This document shows positions 18,663 to 26,545 of a stretch of 39,985 nt of DNA, piece after piece. Source of the DNA: Pseudoxanthomonas taiwanensis (GTDB lineage Bacteria; Pseudomonadota; Gammaproteobacteria; Xanthomonadales; Xanthomonadaceae). Position numbers and translations under genes: made by a program. The stretch lies in the NCBI RefSeq assembly GCF_010093135.1, contig NZ_PDWK01000027.1, positions 1 through 39,985 on the forward strand, given 5' to 3'. The notes below the pieces were generated by a model. The model saw only the letters and a program-made list of their open reading frames with translations, was not told the origin of the DNA and searched no databases. The first letter of the stretch is position 1, and every line of letters starts with the position of its first letter.

Positions 18663-19571
18663 TCACCCCCAGGACACGCATGCCGCCGCCGCCGTGACAG
18701 ACAGCTTGTCCGGATTGGTGATGGTGTACAGCGCGGTGATCCGGCCGCTGGCGCTGGCGGCCACGGTGAGGCCGGTCAGGCGGCCGCCATGGCGGCGCAG
18801 GATCGCCGGCTGGCCGTTGGCCCGCCCCAGGTCCCAGCATTCCTCCGGCGGATGCCGCCGCGCCAGCACCCAGTACAGGCGCACGATGCGCTCGGCCCCG
18901 TGCAGCGGCCGGATCGCGGCCAGCGCCTTGCCGCCGCCGTCGGACAGCAGTTGCGCGTCGGCATGCAGCAGGGCCTGCACGGCCTCGCGGTCGCCGGTGC
19001 GGGCGGCGTGCATGAACCTTTCCAGCAGTACGCGGTGCCGGCGCGGGTCCACCGTGAAGCGGGGCCGGGCCGCGGCGACGCGCATGCGCGCGCGCCGCAC
19101 CATCTGCCGGCACGCGGCCTGGCTGCGGCCGAGCAGGGCGGCGATGGCGGCGTAGTCGTGGTCGAACACCTCGCGCAGCAGGAATGCGGCCCGCTCCTCC
19201 GGGCCGAGGCGCTCCAGCACGGCGAGGAAGGCCAGCGAGACCTGCTCGGCGCGCTCCAGCAGCTGGCCGGGCCCGGGGGCGTCGTCGGGTGGTGGGGCTG
19301 CGTCGGCGTCGATCCGCGCCGGCTCCGGCAGCCAGGGACCGGGATAGGCCTCGCGCTGCCGGCGCGCGGCGCGCAGCCGGTCGATGCCCAGGCGCGTGGC
19401 GGTGGTCACCGGCCATGCGGCCGGATCGGCGATGGCGGCGTGGTCGGCGCCCTGCCAGCGCAGCCAGGTGTCCTGGACCACGTCCTCGGCGTCGGCGCGG
19501 GTGCCCAGCAGCCGGTAGGCCAGGGCCAGCAGGTGCGGGCGGTGGCGATGGAAGATGTCGATCGGTTCCAT
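18663..19571 (-). CDS. ECF41-family RNA polymerase sigma factor
   Basis: A 302-residue extracytoplasmic-function sigma factor. Region 2 (about 5-75: LLALAYRLLGTRADAEDVVQDTWLRW) and region 4 (about 110-165: LERLGPEERAAFLLREVFDHDYAAIAALL) are followed by a fused SnoaL-like C-terminal domain. Three ECF41 hallmarks are present: WLPEP in the linker (80-84), DGGGK (211-215) and NPDKL near the end (286-290). In this group the C-terminal domain replaces an anti-sigma factor and both enables and restrains activity. The ATG at 19571 begins region 2 directly; frames further upstream would lie in the promoter. An exact ECF41 promoter just upstream predicts autoregulation. Confidence 0.95.
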   Translation of the reverse strand: MEPIDIFHRHRPHLLALAYRLLGTRADAEDVVQDTWLRWQGADHAAIADPAAWPVTTATRLGIDRLRAARRQREAYPGPWLPEPARIDADAAPPPDDAPGPGQLLERAEQVSLAFLAVLERLGPEERAAFLLREVFDHDYAAIAALLGRSQAACRQMVRRARMRVAAARPRFTVDPRRHRVLLERFMHAARTGDREAVQALLHADAQLLSDGGGKALAAIRPLHGAERIVRLYWVLARRHPPEECWDLGRANGQPAILRRHGGRLTGLTVAASASGRITALYTITNPDKLSVTAAAACVSWG

Positions 19572-19580
19572 TGGCACCAG

Positions 19581-19607
19581 GACGGAACGGCGTGCGCCGG
19601 TGTGACA
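19581..19607 (-). promoter_or_regulatory. ECF41-type promoter, autoregulatory
   Basis: On the minus strand: TGTCACA (19607-19601), 16 bp, then CGTC (19584-19581), matching the published ECF41 consensus as I recall it. The expected transcript start (about 19574) is only 2-5 nt from the sigma ATG at 19571, so the message would be leaderless or nearly so. Confidence 0.75.
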
Positions 19608-19637
19608 GCCATCCCCGGCCACCGGGCCACTTTGGCC

Positions 19638-19661
19638 TAAAATGGGCGGGTTTTCCCGCCC
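19638..19661 (+). promoter_or_regulatory. candidate -10 and inverted repeat before the fumarase gene
   Basis: TAAAAT (19638-19643) is a good -10 candidate without a clear -35. Directly after it lies a perfect inverted repeat, GGGCGGG-TTTT-CCCGCCC (19644-19661), spanning the expected transcript start. It could be an operator or a hairpin at the very 5' end of the mRNA. Confidence 0.4.
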
Positions 19662-19675
19662 GCCGAGAGCCAGCC

Positions 19676-21229
19676 GTGACCGTTTCCGCCCAGAACCAGA
19701 CCTCCAACGCCCCGGTGTCCATCCGCCAGGAGGACCTGATCCAGTCGATCGCCGACGCGCTGCAGTACATCTCGTACTACCACCCGGTGGACTACATCCG
19801 GAACCTGGCCGCCGCCTACGAGCGCGAGGAATCGCCCGCGGCCAGGGACGCGATGGCGCAGATCCTGATCAACTCGCGCATGTGCGCCGAAGGCCACCGC
19901 CCGATCTGCCAGGACACCGGCATCGTCACCGTGTTCCTGGAGGTGGGCATGGACGTGCGCTGGGAGGGCTTCACCGGCTCGCTCGAGGACGCGGTGAACG
20001 AGGGCGTGCGGCGCGCCTACAACCACCCGGACAACAAGCTGCGCGCCAGCGTGCTGGCCGATCCGGCCGGCAGGCGCCAGAACACCCGCGACAACACCCC
20101 GGCGGTGATCAACGTGAAGATCGTGCCGGGCAACAAGGTGGATGTGATCGTCGCGGCCAAGGGCGGCGGCTCGGAGGCCAAGAGCAAGTTCGTCATGCTC
20201 AACCCGTCCGACTCCATCGTCGACTGGGTGCTCAGGACCGTGCCGACCATGGGCGCCGGCTGGTGCCCGCCGGGCATCCTGGGCATCGGCATCGGCGGCA
20301 CCGCCGAGAAGGCGATGCTGCTGGCCAAGGAAGCGCTGATGGAGCCGATCGACATCCAGGAGCTGATCGCGCGCGGCCCGTCCAACCGCATCGAAGAGCT
20401 GCGCCTGGAGATCTACGAGAAGGTCAACGCGCTGGGCATCGGCGCGCAGGGCCTGGGCGGCCTGACCACGGTGCTGGACGTCAAGATCAAGGACTACCCG
20501 ACCCACGCGGCCAACCTGCCGGTGGCGATGATCCCCAACTGCGCCGCCACCCGCCACGCCCACTTCACCCTGGACGGCAGCGGCCCGGTGGCGCTGGAGC
20601 CGCCGTCGCTGGAGGACTGGCCCAAGCTCACCTACGACGCCTCCAAGGGGCGCCGCGTCAACCTGGACACGGTCACCCGCGAGGAGGTGGCCAGCTGGAA
20701 GCCGGGCGAGGTGCTGCTGCTCAGCGGCAAGCTGCTCACCGGCCGCGACGCCGCGCACAAGCGCATGGTGGACATGCTCAACCGCGGCGAGAAGCTGCCG
20801 GTGGACTTCACCAACCGCTTCATCTACTACGTCGGCCCGGTGGATCCGGTGCGTGATGAGGTGGTCGGCCCGGCCGGCCCCACCACCGCCACCCGCATGG
20901 ACAAGTTCACCGAGCAGGTGCTGGCGCAGACCGGCCTGCTGGGCATGATCGGCAAGGCCGAGCGCGGCCCGGCGGCGATCGAGGCCATCCGCAGGCACCG
21001 CTCCGCCTACCTGATCGCGGTCGGCGGCGCCGCCTACCTGGTGTCCAAGGCGATCAAGGCCGCGCGCGTGGTCGCCTTCGAGGACCTGGGCATGGAGGCC
21101 ATCTACGAGTTCGAGGTCAAGGACATGCCGGTGACCGTGGCGGTGGACTCCACCGGCGAGTCGGTGCACCAGACCGGCCCGCGCCAGTGGCAGGCCCGGA
21201 TCGGCAAGATCCCGGTCGTGGTGGAATAA
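19676..21229 (+). CDS. class I fumarate hydratase (iron-sulfur)
   Basis: TCA-cycle enzyme interconverting fumarate and malate with an oxygen-sensitive 4Fe-4S cluster. The 517 residues contain the three cluster cysteines: Cys78 (ICQDTGI), Cys197 (GWCPPGILGIGIGG) and Cys289 (NCAATRHAHF). The C-terminal beta domain (about 330-517) has LSGKLLTGRDAAHKRM and GPTTATRMDKF. It is a single-chain fumarase of the FumA/FumB type, not FumC. The GTG at 19676 is chosen because GAGAG precedes it and upstream DNA is promoter; the frame is open much further upstream across the sigma gene. A terminator-like hairpin follows the stop. Confidence 0.95.
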   Translation: MTVSAQNQTSNAPVSIRQEDLIQSIADALQYISYYHPVDYIRNLAAAYEREESPAARDAMAQILINSRMCAEGHRPICQDTGIVTVFLEVGMDVRWEGFTGSLEDAVNEGVRRAYNHPDNKLRASVLADPAGRRQNTRDNTPAVINVKIVPGNKVDVIVAAKGGGSEAKSKFVMLNPSDSIVDWVLRTVPTMGAGWCPPGILGIGIGGTAEKAMLLAKEALMEPIDIQELIARGPSNRIEELRLEIYEKVNALGIGAQGLGGLTTVLDVKIKDYPTHAANLPVAMIPNCAATRHAHFTLDGSGPVALEPPSLEDWPKLTYDASKGRRVNLDTVTREEVASWKPGEVLLLSGKLLTGRDAAHKRMVDMLNRGEKLPVDFTNRFIYYVGPVDPVRDEVVGPAGPTTATRMDKFTEQVLAQTGLLGMIGKAERGPAAIEAIRRHRSAYLIAVGGAAYLVSKAIKAARVVAFEDLGMEAIYEFEVKDMPVTVAVDSTGESVHQTGPRQWQARIGKIPVVVE

Positions 21230-21244
21230 GCCAAGCGGTCCCGA

Positions 21245-21275
21245 GCGAAGCCGGCCCGGCGCCGGCTTCGCCTTT
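21245..21275 (+). terminator. terminator after the fumarase gene
   Basis: A perfect 11-bp stem (GCGAAGCCGGC with GCCGGCTTCGC) and 5-nt loop, followed by CTTTCG. The T-run is short, so efficiency may be modest. Confidence 0.6.
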
Positions 21276-21291
21276 CGAGGGAGGACGGAGC

Positions 21292-21926
21292 ATGCAGGCG
21301 ATCCTGTACGGCGCGCCGAGCACGGCCGCCAGCATCGTGCACTGGCTGCTGCTGGAGCTGGGCATCGCCCACGAACTGCGCCTGCTGGACCTGGAGCAGG
21401 GCCAGCAGCGCTCGCCGGAATACCTGGCCATCAACCCGCAGGGGCGGGTGCCGGCACTGGTGCTGGACGGGCAGGTGCTGACCGAATCGGTCGGCATCGC
21501 CATGCACCGGGCCGACCTGCATCCGCAGGCCGGTCTGGCGCCGGCGCCGGGCACGCCGGAGCGCGGCGACTACTGCCGCTGGATGCTGTTCTGCGCCGGC
21601 ACGCTGATCCCGCCTACCGCCGCTGGTTCCACCCGGAAGAGCCGGCCGGCGAGGCGCACGTGGCGGCGGTGAAGGAACGGGTGCGCGCGGAGATCGAGGC
21701 GGCCTGGGAGCTGGTCGCCGGCCACCTGGCCGCCCGTGGCCCGTACCTCCCGGGCGGGCGCCGCAGCGCCGCCGACTTCGTGCTCACCGTGCTGATGCGC
21801 TGGTCGCGCAACATGCCGCGGCCCACCGACACCTGGCCGCCGCTGCACGCGCTGGCGCAGCGGATGAAGGCGCTGCCGTCGTTCCGCGAGCTGTACGCGC
21901 GCGAAGGCCTGGCCGACTGGACCTGA
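21292..21926 (+). pseudogene. glutathione S-transferase gene with a single-base frameshift
   Basis: The first frame (21292 to about 21610) encodes a thioredoxin-fold GST N-domain: MQAILYGAPSTAASIVHWLL, INPQGRVPALVLDGQVLTESVGI and the beginning of the helical domain to CAGTLIP. The rest continues one base out of frame: AYRRWFHPEEPAGEAHVAAVKERV through LADWT, stop at 21924-21926. One missing C in the CCC run at 21609-21611 explains it (ATC CCC GCC TAC would be in frame). Joined, the product would be about 211 residues, normal for a GST. Either a real recent inactivation or a sequence error; no slippery-frameshift signal is evident. Confidence 0.8.
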
Positions 21927-21942
21927 GCGGCCGGGTGGGCGT

Positions 21943-22285
21943 TCAGTCGAGCAGTTCCAGCACGGTCTCCGGCGGCCGGCACAGGCGGATGCCGCGCGGG
22001 GTGATGACCACCGGGCGGTTGATCAGCACAGGATGGGCCAGCATGGCCTCCAGCAGGGCCGCGTCGTCGGCCCAGGCCAGGCCCAGCTCGGCGTAGAGCG
22101 GTTCCTTGCTGCGCACCAGGGCGCGTTGCGCCGCCGCAGGCCTCGGCCACCTTCTCCAGGGTGGCGCGGTCCGGCGGCCGGGCCAGGTAGTCCACCACGG
22201 CCGGTTCGATGCCGCGTCCGCGCAGCAGCTGCAGCGCGCCGCGCGAGTTGGAGCAGCGCGGGTTGTGCCAGATGGTGACCTGCAT
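21943..22285 (-). pseudogene. ArsC/YfgD-type arsenate reductase-like gene with a frameshift
   Basis: The ATG at 22285 overlaps the pldA stop (TGATG). The first frame gives MQVTIWHNPRCSNSRGALQLL, with the ArsC-family active-site cysteine in NPRCSNS, and YLARPPDRATLEKVAEACG. It then loses register at about 22127-22137; the shifted frame continues with QRALVRSKEPLYAELGLAW, HPVLINRPVVITPRGIRLCRPPE and LELLD with a stop at 21943. The shift corresponds to one extra base or two missing in a GGCGGCGC tract. The arginine of LINRP and the RLCRP motif are family-typical. The whole would be about 114 residues, as in YfgD. Disrupted gene or sequence error. Confidence 0.8.
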
Positions 22286-23442
22286 CAGAACCACTCCAGC
22301 AGGGCGAAACCGATGCCCACGTAAGTGGCCTTGTGGTTGTAGTCGATCATGCTCTCGCCGTAACCGTCGAACACCTGCACGTGGCCGCGCAGGAGGTTGT
22401 TGATCGGGAAGCCCCAGTCGAACTGCAGCGAGCCGTGCGCGCGGTCGCCGCCGCGCAGCGAGTGGCGCGCGGTCAGGCTCAGCTCGTGGCCGTTGCGGTT
22501 GTACACCAGCAGGGCGTCGCCGCGGCCGATGTAGTCCTCGATGTCCGGGTTGTTGTCGTCGCGCGCGCTCTCCTTGACCCGGTACCAGGGACGCAGCACC
22601 AGCGCCCAGTTGTCGCGGTCCAGGCCGGCAGTGAAGATCACCCGGTTCCAGCTGCGCGAGAGCGGGTCGCTGCGGCCGTTGGACTGGTGGTTGATGCCCA
22701 CGCTCATCATCCGCCCCTTCCAGCCGAACAGGCTGTAGTTGTTGCGGAACACCAGCATCACTTCCGGTTCGTAGTTGGTCTCGCGGAATGGGCGCGAGGA
22801 CTCGGCGTTGTAGGCCTGCCAGCGCGAGCTCTGGGTGTAGCCGGCCCAGATGTCGCCGTTGCCGCCGAACAGGTCCTCGGCCAGCTTGGTCTTGAAGCTG
22901 ATCTGGAACTTGGCCTCGACGCTGTCCAGCTCCTCAGGCGTGGTGACGGTGTTGTTCGGGTTGGGCGAATGCGGGCGCGTGTTCGGCTTGCTGGTCCAGA
23001 ACGCCGGCAGCGCGTACACCGGCTTGTAGGCGCGCAGCTGGAAGATGCCGAGCTTGGAGTCCTTGGCCAGTTCCCAACGGCTGTCCAGCAGCGAGCCGCG
23101 CCCGGCGTTGGCGATGGCCTCGCGGTACAGGTCCTGGCGGAACAGCTCGTAGGTGCGCGGCGAGGCCGGGTCCGGGGCCTGCGCGGCGGCCTCCGCGCGC
23201 TCGCGCTCGGCCAGCTCCTGCAGCTGGCTGGCCTGCTCGGCGATCTGGTCGGCCTCCTGCGCCCGGGGCGCCTGGTAGCCGAGCGCGGCGTCGTAGCAGG
23301 CCAGGCGCTGCGGCCCGGAGGCGATGGCCAGGCAGGCCTCGGCGGTGGCCGGGCGGGCGGTGATCTCCTGCGCCGCCAGCGGCGGGGCGAGGAGGGCGGG
23401 CGCCAGCAGCAGCGCCCGCGGAAGCAGGGTGCGGTTGTCCAT
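22285..23442 (-). CDS. pldA: outer membrane phospholipase A1 (OMPLA)
   Basis: A calcium-dependent outer-membrane beta-barrel lipase that hydrolyses mislocalised phospholipids. 385 residues: signal peptide (1-24), a periplasmic extension (about 25-95) with ACLAIASGPQRLACYDAALG and a coiled-coil-like Q/E/A-rich segment, then the barrel. The catalytic pair His252 and Ser254 sits in SVGINHQSNGRSDPLSRSWNR, the OMPLA signature. The chain ends with aromatic Phe, as expected for barrel insertion. E. coli PldA is about 289 residues, so the N-terminal extension is extra. The ArsC-like gene start overlaps its stop. Confidence 0.94.
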   Translation of the reverse strand: MDNRTLLPRALLLAPALLAPPLAAQEITARPATAEACLAIASGPQRLACYDAALGYQAPRAQEADQIAEQASQLQELAERERAEAAAQAPDPASPRTYELFRQDLYREAIANAGRGSLLDSRWELAKDSKLGIFQLRAYKPVYALPAFWTSKPNTRPHSPNPNNTVTTPEELDSVEAKFQISFKTKLAEDLFGGNGDIWAGYTQSSRWQAYNAESSRPFRETNYEPEVMLVFRNNYSLFGWKGRMMSVGINHQSNGRSDPLSRSWNRVIFTAGLDRDNWALVLRPWYRVKESARDDNNPDIEDYIGRGDALLVYNRNGHELSLTARHSLRGGDRAHGSLQFDWGFPINNLLRGHVQVFDGYGESMIDYNHKATYVGIGFALLEWF

Positions 23443-23464
23443 GCGAACTCCGACGGGCTGGGTT

Positions 23465-23950
23465 TCAGAAGAACCAGGCCAGGATGAACAGGCCGAGCAT
23501 GGCGAAGGCCAGCGCCAGCTTCAAGGCTGCCCCGAGCAGCAGGCCCAGCCAGGTGCCCAGGCCCACCCGCGCGGCCCGCGGCAGGTCGCGCACGTGCCAC
23601 AGCTCGCCGAGCAGGGCGCCGATGAACGGGCCCAGCACCAGTCCGGGCAGGCCGAAGGCCAGGCCGACCAGGGCACCCAGGGCCGCACCCCATACCGCCA
23701 GCGGTCCGGCGCCGACGCGGCGGGCGCCGAGGGCGGCGGCCAGGAGGTCCACGGCCAGCGACAGCGCGGTCAGCAGGCCCAGCACCACCAGTGTGCCGGC
23801 GCCGATGCGCTGGAAGTCCCCGGCCCAGGCGGCCAGCAGCATCCCCCCGAACACCAGCGGCAGCCCCGGCAGGGCGGGCAGGATGACTCCGGCCAGGCCG
23901 ACGGCCACCAGCAGGGCGGCCAGGATGTAGAGCAGGGTGGTCGGGTCCAT
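23465..23950 (-). CDS. DUF456 family membrane protein
   Basis: A 161-residue, strongly hydrophobic protein with glycine-rich helices: ILAALLVAVGLAGVILPALPGLPLVFGGMLLAAW at the N-terminus (PALPGLPLVFGG is the DUF456 mark), then LVVLGLLTALSLAVDLLAA, a glycine-zipper-like ALGALVGLAFGLPGLVLGPFIGALLGE, and a last helix ending FILAWFF. Function is unknown for the family. The ATG at 23950 follows GGAGG; a longer frame upstream lacks these features. A perfect 16-bp palindrome lies at 23966-23981, between its ATG and the divergent cold-shock gene. Confidence 0.88.
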   Translation of the reverse strand: MDPTTLLYILAALLVAVGLAGVILPALPGLPLVFGGMLLAAWAGDFQRIGAGTLVVLGLLTALSLAVDLLAAALGARRVGAGPLAVWGAALGALVGLAFGLPGLVLGPFIGALLGELWHVRDLPRAARVGLGTWLGLLLGAALKLALAFAMLGLFILAWFF

Positions 23951-24192
23951 CGGGCCTCCGGGAAAGGGGCCGTACGGCCCCGTCCGGGGGCTTGCCGGCC
24001 ACGTTTGCATTTGACCTGAACGAGGGGTAAGTTTGGGCTCGCTGCGCTTGGCAAGGTCACCGTGAACCGTGGCCTGATGCGGCAGGTCCCAGAGACGGTC
24101 CGCTACATCGTTACACCTCGCGTACTCCTTGCAACCAGCCGCCGCGGCAGCGGCGTAACCACCACCCAGCAACAGTTCGAGGAGTAGCAGTA

Positions 24193-24402
24193 ATGGCAGA
24201 GCGCGAGACCGGCACCGTCAAGTGGTTCAACGACGCCAAGGGATTCGGCTTCATCAGCCGTGAGAACGGCGAGGACGTGTTCGTCCACTTCCGTGCCATC
24301 CAGATGCAGGGTTTCAAGAGCCTCAAGGAAGGCCAGAAGGTGACCTTCACCGTCGTCCAGGGCCAGAAGGGCCTGCAGGCCGACGCCGTGCAGACCGCCT
24401 GA
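24193..24402 (+). CDS. CspA-family cold-shock protein
   Basis: A 69-residue single cold-shock domain (OB-fold) RNA chaperone. RNP1 KGFGFI and RNP2 VFVHF are intact, with [13 protein letters not shown] and [11 protein letters not shown] as in CspA-like proteins. A GAGGAG site precedes the ATG. About 180 nt of upstream DNA has no gene and probably holds a long leader, as usual for csp genes; TTGCAT-N17-TAAGTT at 24005-24033 is a weak promoter candidate. A strong terminator follows. Confidence 0.95.
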   Translation: MAERETGTVKWFNDAKGFGFISRENGEDVFVHFRAIQMQGFKSLKEGQKVTFTVVQGQKGLQADAVQTA

Positions 24403-24423
24403 TTCCCGTCGAACCGGTGTACC

Positions 24424-24456
24424 GGAACGGCCCGCGCAAGCGGGCCGTTCCCTTTT
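24424..24456 (+). terminator. intrinsic terminator of the cold-shock gene
   Basis: A perfect 12-bp stem (GGAACGGCCCGC with GCGGGCCGTTCC) closed by a stable GCAA tetraloop and followed by CTTTTG. It lies 22 bp after the csp stop. Confidence 0.9.
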
Positions 24457-24466
24457 GCACGCCTGC

Positions 24467-24940
24467 TCAGCGCAGGACCACGCGGCCGTTGACCACGCGC
24501 ACGTAGGTGTTCTCGCGGATGCCGCCCAGATCGCGCTGGTTGATCACCACGGTGCGGCCGTCATCCATGCGCACGTGGATGTTGTAGGTGTCGTCCGTCA
24601 CCCGGTTCTGGATGGCGTTGCCGGCCGCGGCGCCGGCGGCGGCGCCGGCCACGGTGGCGATGTTCTGGTTGCCCCTGCTGCCGCCGGTGCGGTCGGAGAT
24701 CTCGCGGCCGGCGACCGCGCCGACGATGCCGCCCAGCACGGCGCCGGTCGCCGAGGGTGCGGTGCGGCCCGAGGCCACGGTCTCGATGCGGGTGACGATG
24801 CCGCAGTCGGCGCAGGCGGTCGGCGCGGACGGATAGGACGTTCCGTAGTTGCCGTAGCCGCCGTAGTTCGGGGAAGTGGTGCTGCAGCCGGCCAGGGCCA
24901 GGGTGCCGATGGCGGCGACGCAGAGCAGGCGGGACTTCAT
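24467..24940 (-). CDS. glycine-zipper lipoprotein (SlyB-like 2TM domain)
   Basis: A 157-residue lipoprotein: signal with lipobox LAGC (Cys about residue 19), a G/Y/S-rich linker, then a glycine-zipper domain (about 65-112) with GAVLGGIVGAVAGREI and VAGAAAGAAAGNAI, and a C-terminal beta segment (YNIHVRMDDGRTVVINQRD). It resembles SlyB/Pcp-type outer-membrane lipoproteins linked to envelope integrity. The ATG at 24940 begins the signal peptide, preceded by GAGGAG. Convergent with csp across the terminator. Confidence 0.88.
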   Translation of the reverse strand: MKSRLLCVAAIGTLALAGCSTTSPNYGGYGNYGTSYPSAPTACADCGIVTRIETVASGRTAPSATGAVLGGIVGAVAGREISDRTGGSRGNQNIATVAGAAAGAAAGNAIQNRVTDDTYNIHVRMDDGRTVVINQRDLGGIRENTYVRVVNGRVVLR

Positions 24941-25082
24941 GGCGTTTCTCCTCGTTGGATGATGCCGATGGAAGCCGGTGCGCTCGGGCAGCGGATCCAT
25001 GGGACGCATCGTCCGGCGTGGCGCGTGAATGGCGCGCCAACCGCGCGCCGTGGCGGCGCGCGGCGGGAAACCCGTCCCGGGG

Positions 25083-25520
25083 TTACCTGAAGTCGGCGTG
25101 GCAGGCCTTGCAGCCTTCGCCGATGCGCTTGACCGTGTCGTTCAGCTGCGCGCAATCGGCCGGCGGCGCGGCCAGCGCCTGGTCCAGGGTGGCGCGCATG
25201 CTGCTGGCGGCGCCGGCGAAGCGGGCGTCGTCGCGCAGGCCCGGGAAGGCCGGCTCCAGGTCGTTGGCCAGCAGGCGCAGGGTCTGCAGCCGCGGCAGGG
25301 TGTCGGCGGTGGTGCAGCGGTTGGCCTGGGCGGCGTCGCGCAGCTGGCCGCTCTGGCGCGCCATCACCTGCATCAGCGCCTCCGGGAACGGATCCGTGCG
25401 GGCCTGCAGCGCACGCAGCAGCATCACTGCCGCCACCACGCCGACCACCAGGCCGACGACGAACACCACGAGGTAGCGGGAGGCGGAAGAGGGGCGGCGG
25501 GCGGCTTCCGGGCTGGCCAT
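25083..25520 (-). CDS. membrane-anchored cytochrome c'-like protein
   Basis: A 145-residue protein with one N-terminal membrane helix (about 16-36, YLVVFVVGLVVGVVAAVMLL) and a periplasmic helical domain ending in a single haem-attachment motif CKACH five codons from the end. A C-terminal CxxCH after helices fits the cytochrome c' four-helix fold. Two further cysteines (NRCTT and ADCAQ) could form a disulfide. The partner and role are not evident; c'-type proteins often bind NO or other small gases, but that is not shown here. The start at 25520 gives a normal anchor; the open frame upstream is non-coding in character. Confidence 0.75.
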   Translation of the reverse strand: MASPEAARRPSSASRYLVVFVVGLVVGVVAAVMLLRALQARTDPFPEALMQVMARQSGQLRDAAQANRCTTADTLPRLQTLRLLANDLEPAFPGLRDDARFAGAASSMRATLDQALAAPPADCAQLNDTVKRIGEGCKACHADFR

Positions 25521-25728
25521 CGAACGGACTCCATGGGTGAAGGGATGCACATGATAGTGGGGCGGCGGGGGCGATGGAGTCCGGGCCGCACCGATGGCGC
25601 GGCGGCTGCGCCGGGGCCGCGCGCCGGGTACCATTGCGCGCCATGCCCGCAGTCCGTCCCGCATCCGCGGCGCGCGCCGCCGCATTCCCGTCCGCGCACG
25701 CCTGTTCCCGTCCGCCGGAGCGCCGCCC

Positions 25729-26541
25729 ATGAGTGCCCCCGCCGCGGTGGCGCTGCGCGCCGAACGCTTCTCCGGCATCGACCGGCTGTACGGGCGCGGT
25801 GCGGTGGAGGCCCTGGCCCGGTGCCGGGTGGTGGTGGTCGGCCTGGGCGGGGTCGGCTCGTGGATCGCCGAGGCGCTGGCGCGCTCGGCGGTGGGCGCGC
25901 TGGAACTGGTGGACGCCGACGATCTGTGCCTGTCCAACACCAACCGCCAGCTGCCGGCGCTGGACGGGCAGTACGGGCGCAACAAGGCCGAGGCCATGGC
26001 CGAGCGTTGCCGCGCCATCAATCCCACCGTCCAGGTGAGGCCGGTGCAGGCCTTCCTCACCGCTTCCAACCTGGAGGAGCTGCTGGGCGGCCGCCCGGAC
26101 CTGGTGATCGACGCCTGCGACAGCTTCCGCACCAAGGTGGAGGCCATCGCCTGGTGCCGGCGGCGCAAGCAGCCGGTCCTGACCATCGGCTCGGCCGGCG
26201 GACGCACCGACCCGACCCTGGTGCGCGTGCGCGACCTTTCGCGCACCGAGCACGACGCCATGCTCGCCCTGGTGCGCAAGAAACTGCGCGGAGAGTTCAA
26301 TTTCCCGAAGAACCCGCAGCGCTATTTCGGTGTGCCGGCGGTGTACTCGCTGGAGAACGTCAAGTACCCGCAGCCGGACGGCAGCGTGTGCGGCCTGCGC
26401 CCGCAGCTGGGCGCGGACGCGGCGCTGAAGCTGGACTGCGGCACCGGCCTGGGCGCGGCCACCCACATCACCGGCACCTTCGCCTTCGCCGCGGTGGGCA
26501 AGGCCCTGGAGATGCTGCTGCGCGGGCGCCAGGCCGCCTGA
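25729..26541 (+). CDS. tcdA: tRNA threonylcarbamoyladenosine dehydratase (TcdA/CsdL)
   Basis: An E1-like (ThiF/MoeB superfamily) enzyme that uses ATP to cyclise t6A37 of ANN-decoding tRNAs to ct6A. 270 residues: adenylate-binding GLGGVGSWIAEALARS (about 38-53), D-D-L-CLSNTNRQ, IDACDSFRTKVEAI, and the TcdA-type SAGGRTDPT. Fully cytoplasmic. The ATG at 25729 follows CCGGAG; the upstream open frame is low-complexity and non-coding. Convergent with tatD, with 4 bp between the stops. Confidence 0.94.
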   Translation: MSAPAAVALRAERFSGIDRLYGRGAVEALARCRVVVVGLGGVGSWIAEALARSAVGALELVDADDLCLSNTNRQLPALDGQYGRNKAEAMAERCRAINPTVQVRPVQAFLTASNLEELLGGRPDLVIDACDSFRTKVEAIAWCRRRKQPVLTIGSAGGRTDPTLVRVRDLSRTEHDAMLALVRKKLRGEFNFPKNPQRYFGVPAVYSLENVKYPQPDGSVCGLRPQLGADAALKLDCGTGLGAATHITGTFAFAAVGKALEMLLRGRQAA

Positions 26542-26545
26542 CCGC

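Noticed and set aside
17444-19607. Acyltransferase remnant, LytTR remnant and ECF41 pair as one regulatory system
   Set aside because: The first two are truncated at a scar and lie beyond the end of the ECF41 pair, which has its own promoter; nothing links them functionally.
19184-19675. N-terminal extension of fumarase by about 160 residues
   Set aside because: The extension runs antisense through the ECF41 gene and its promoter and is arginine/proline-rich; the GTG at 19676 gives normal family length.
21550-21680. Programmed ribosomal frameshifting in the first GST
   Set aside because: There is no slippery heptamer or suitable downstream structure at the switch point, and GSTs are not known to use frameshifting; an indel is simpler.
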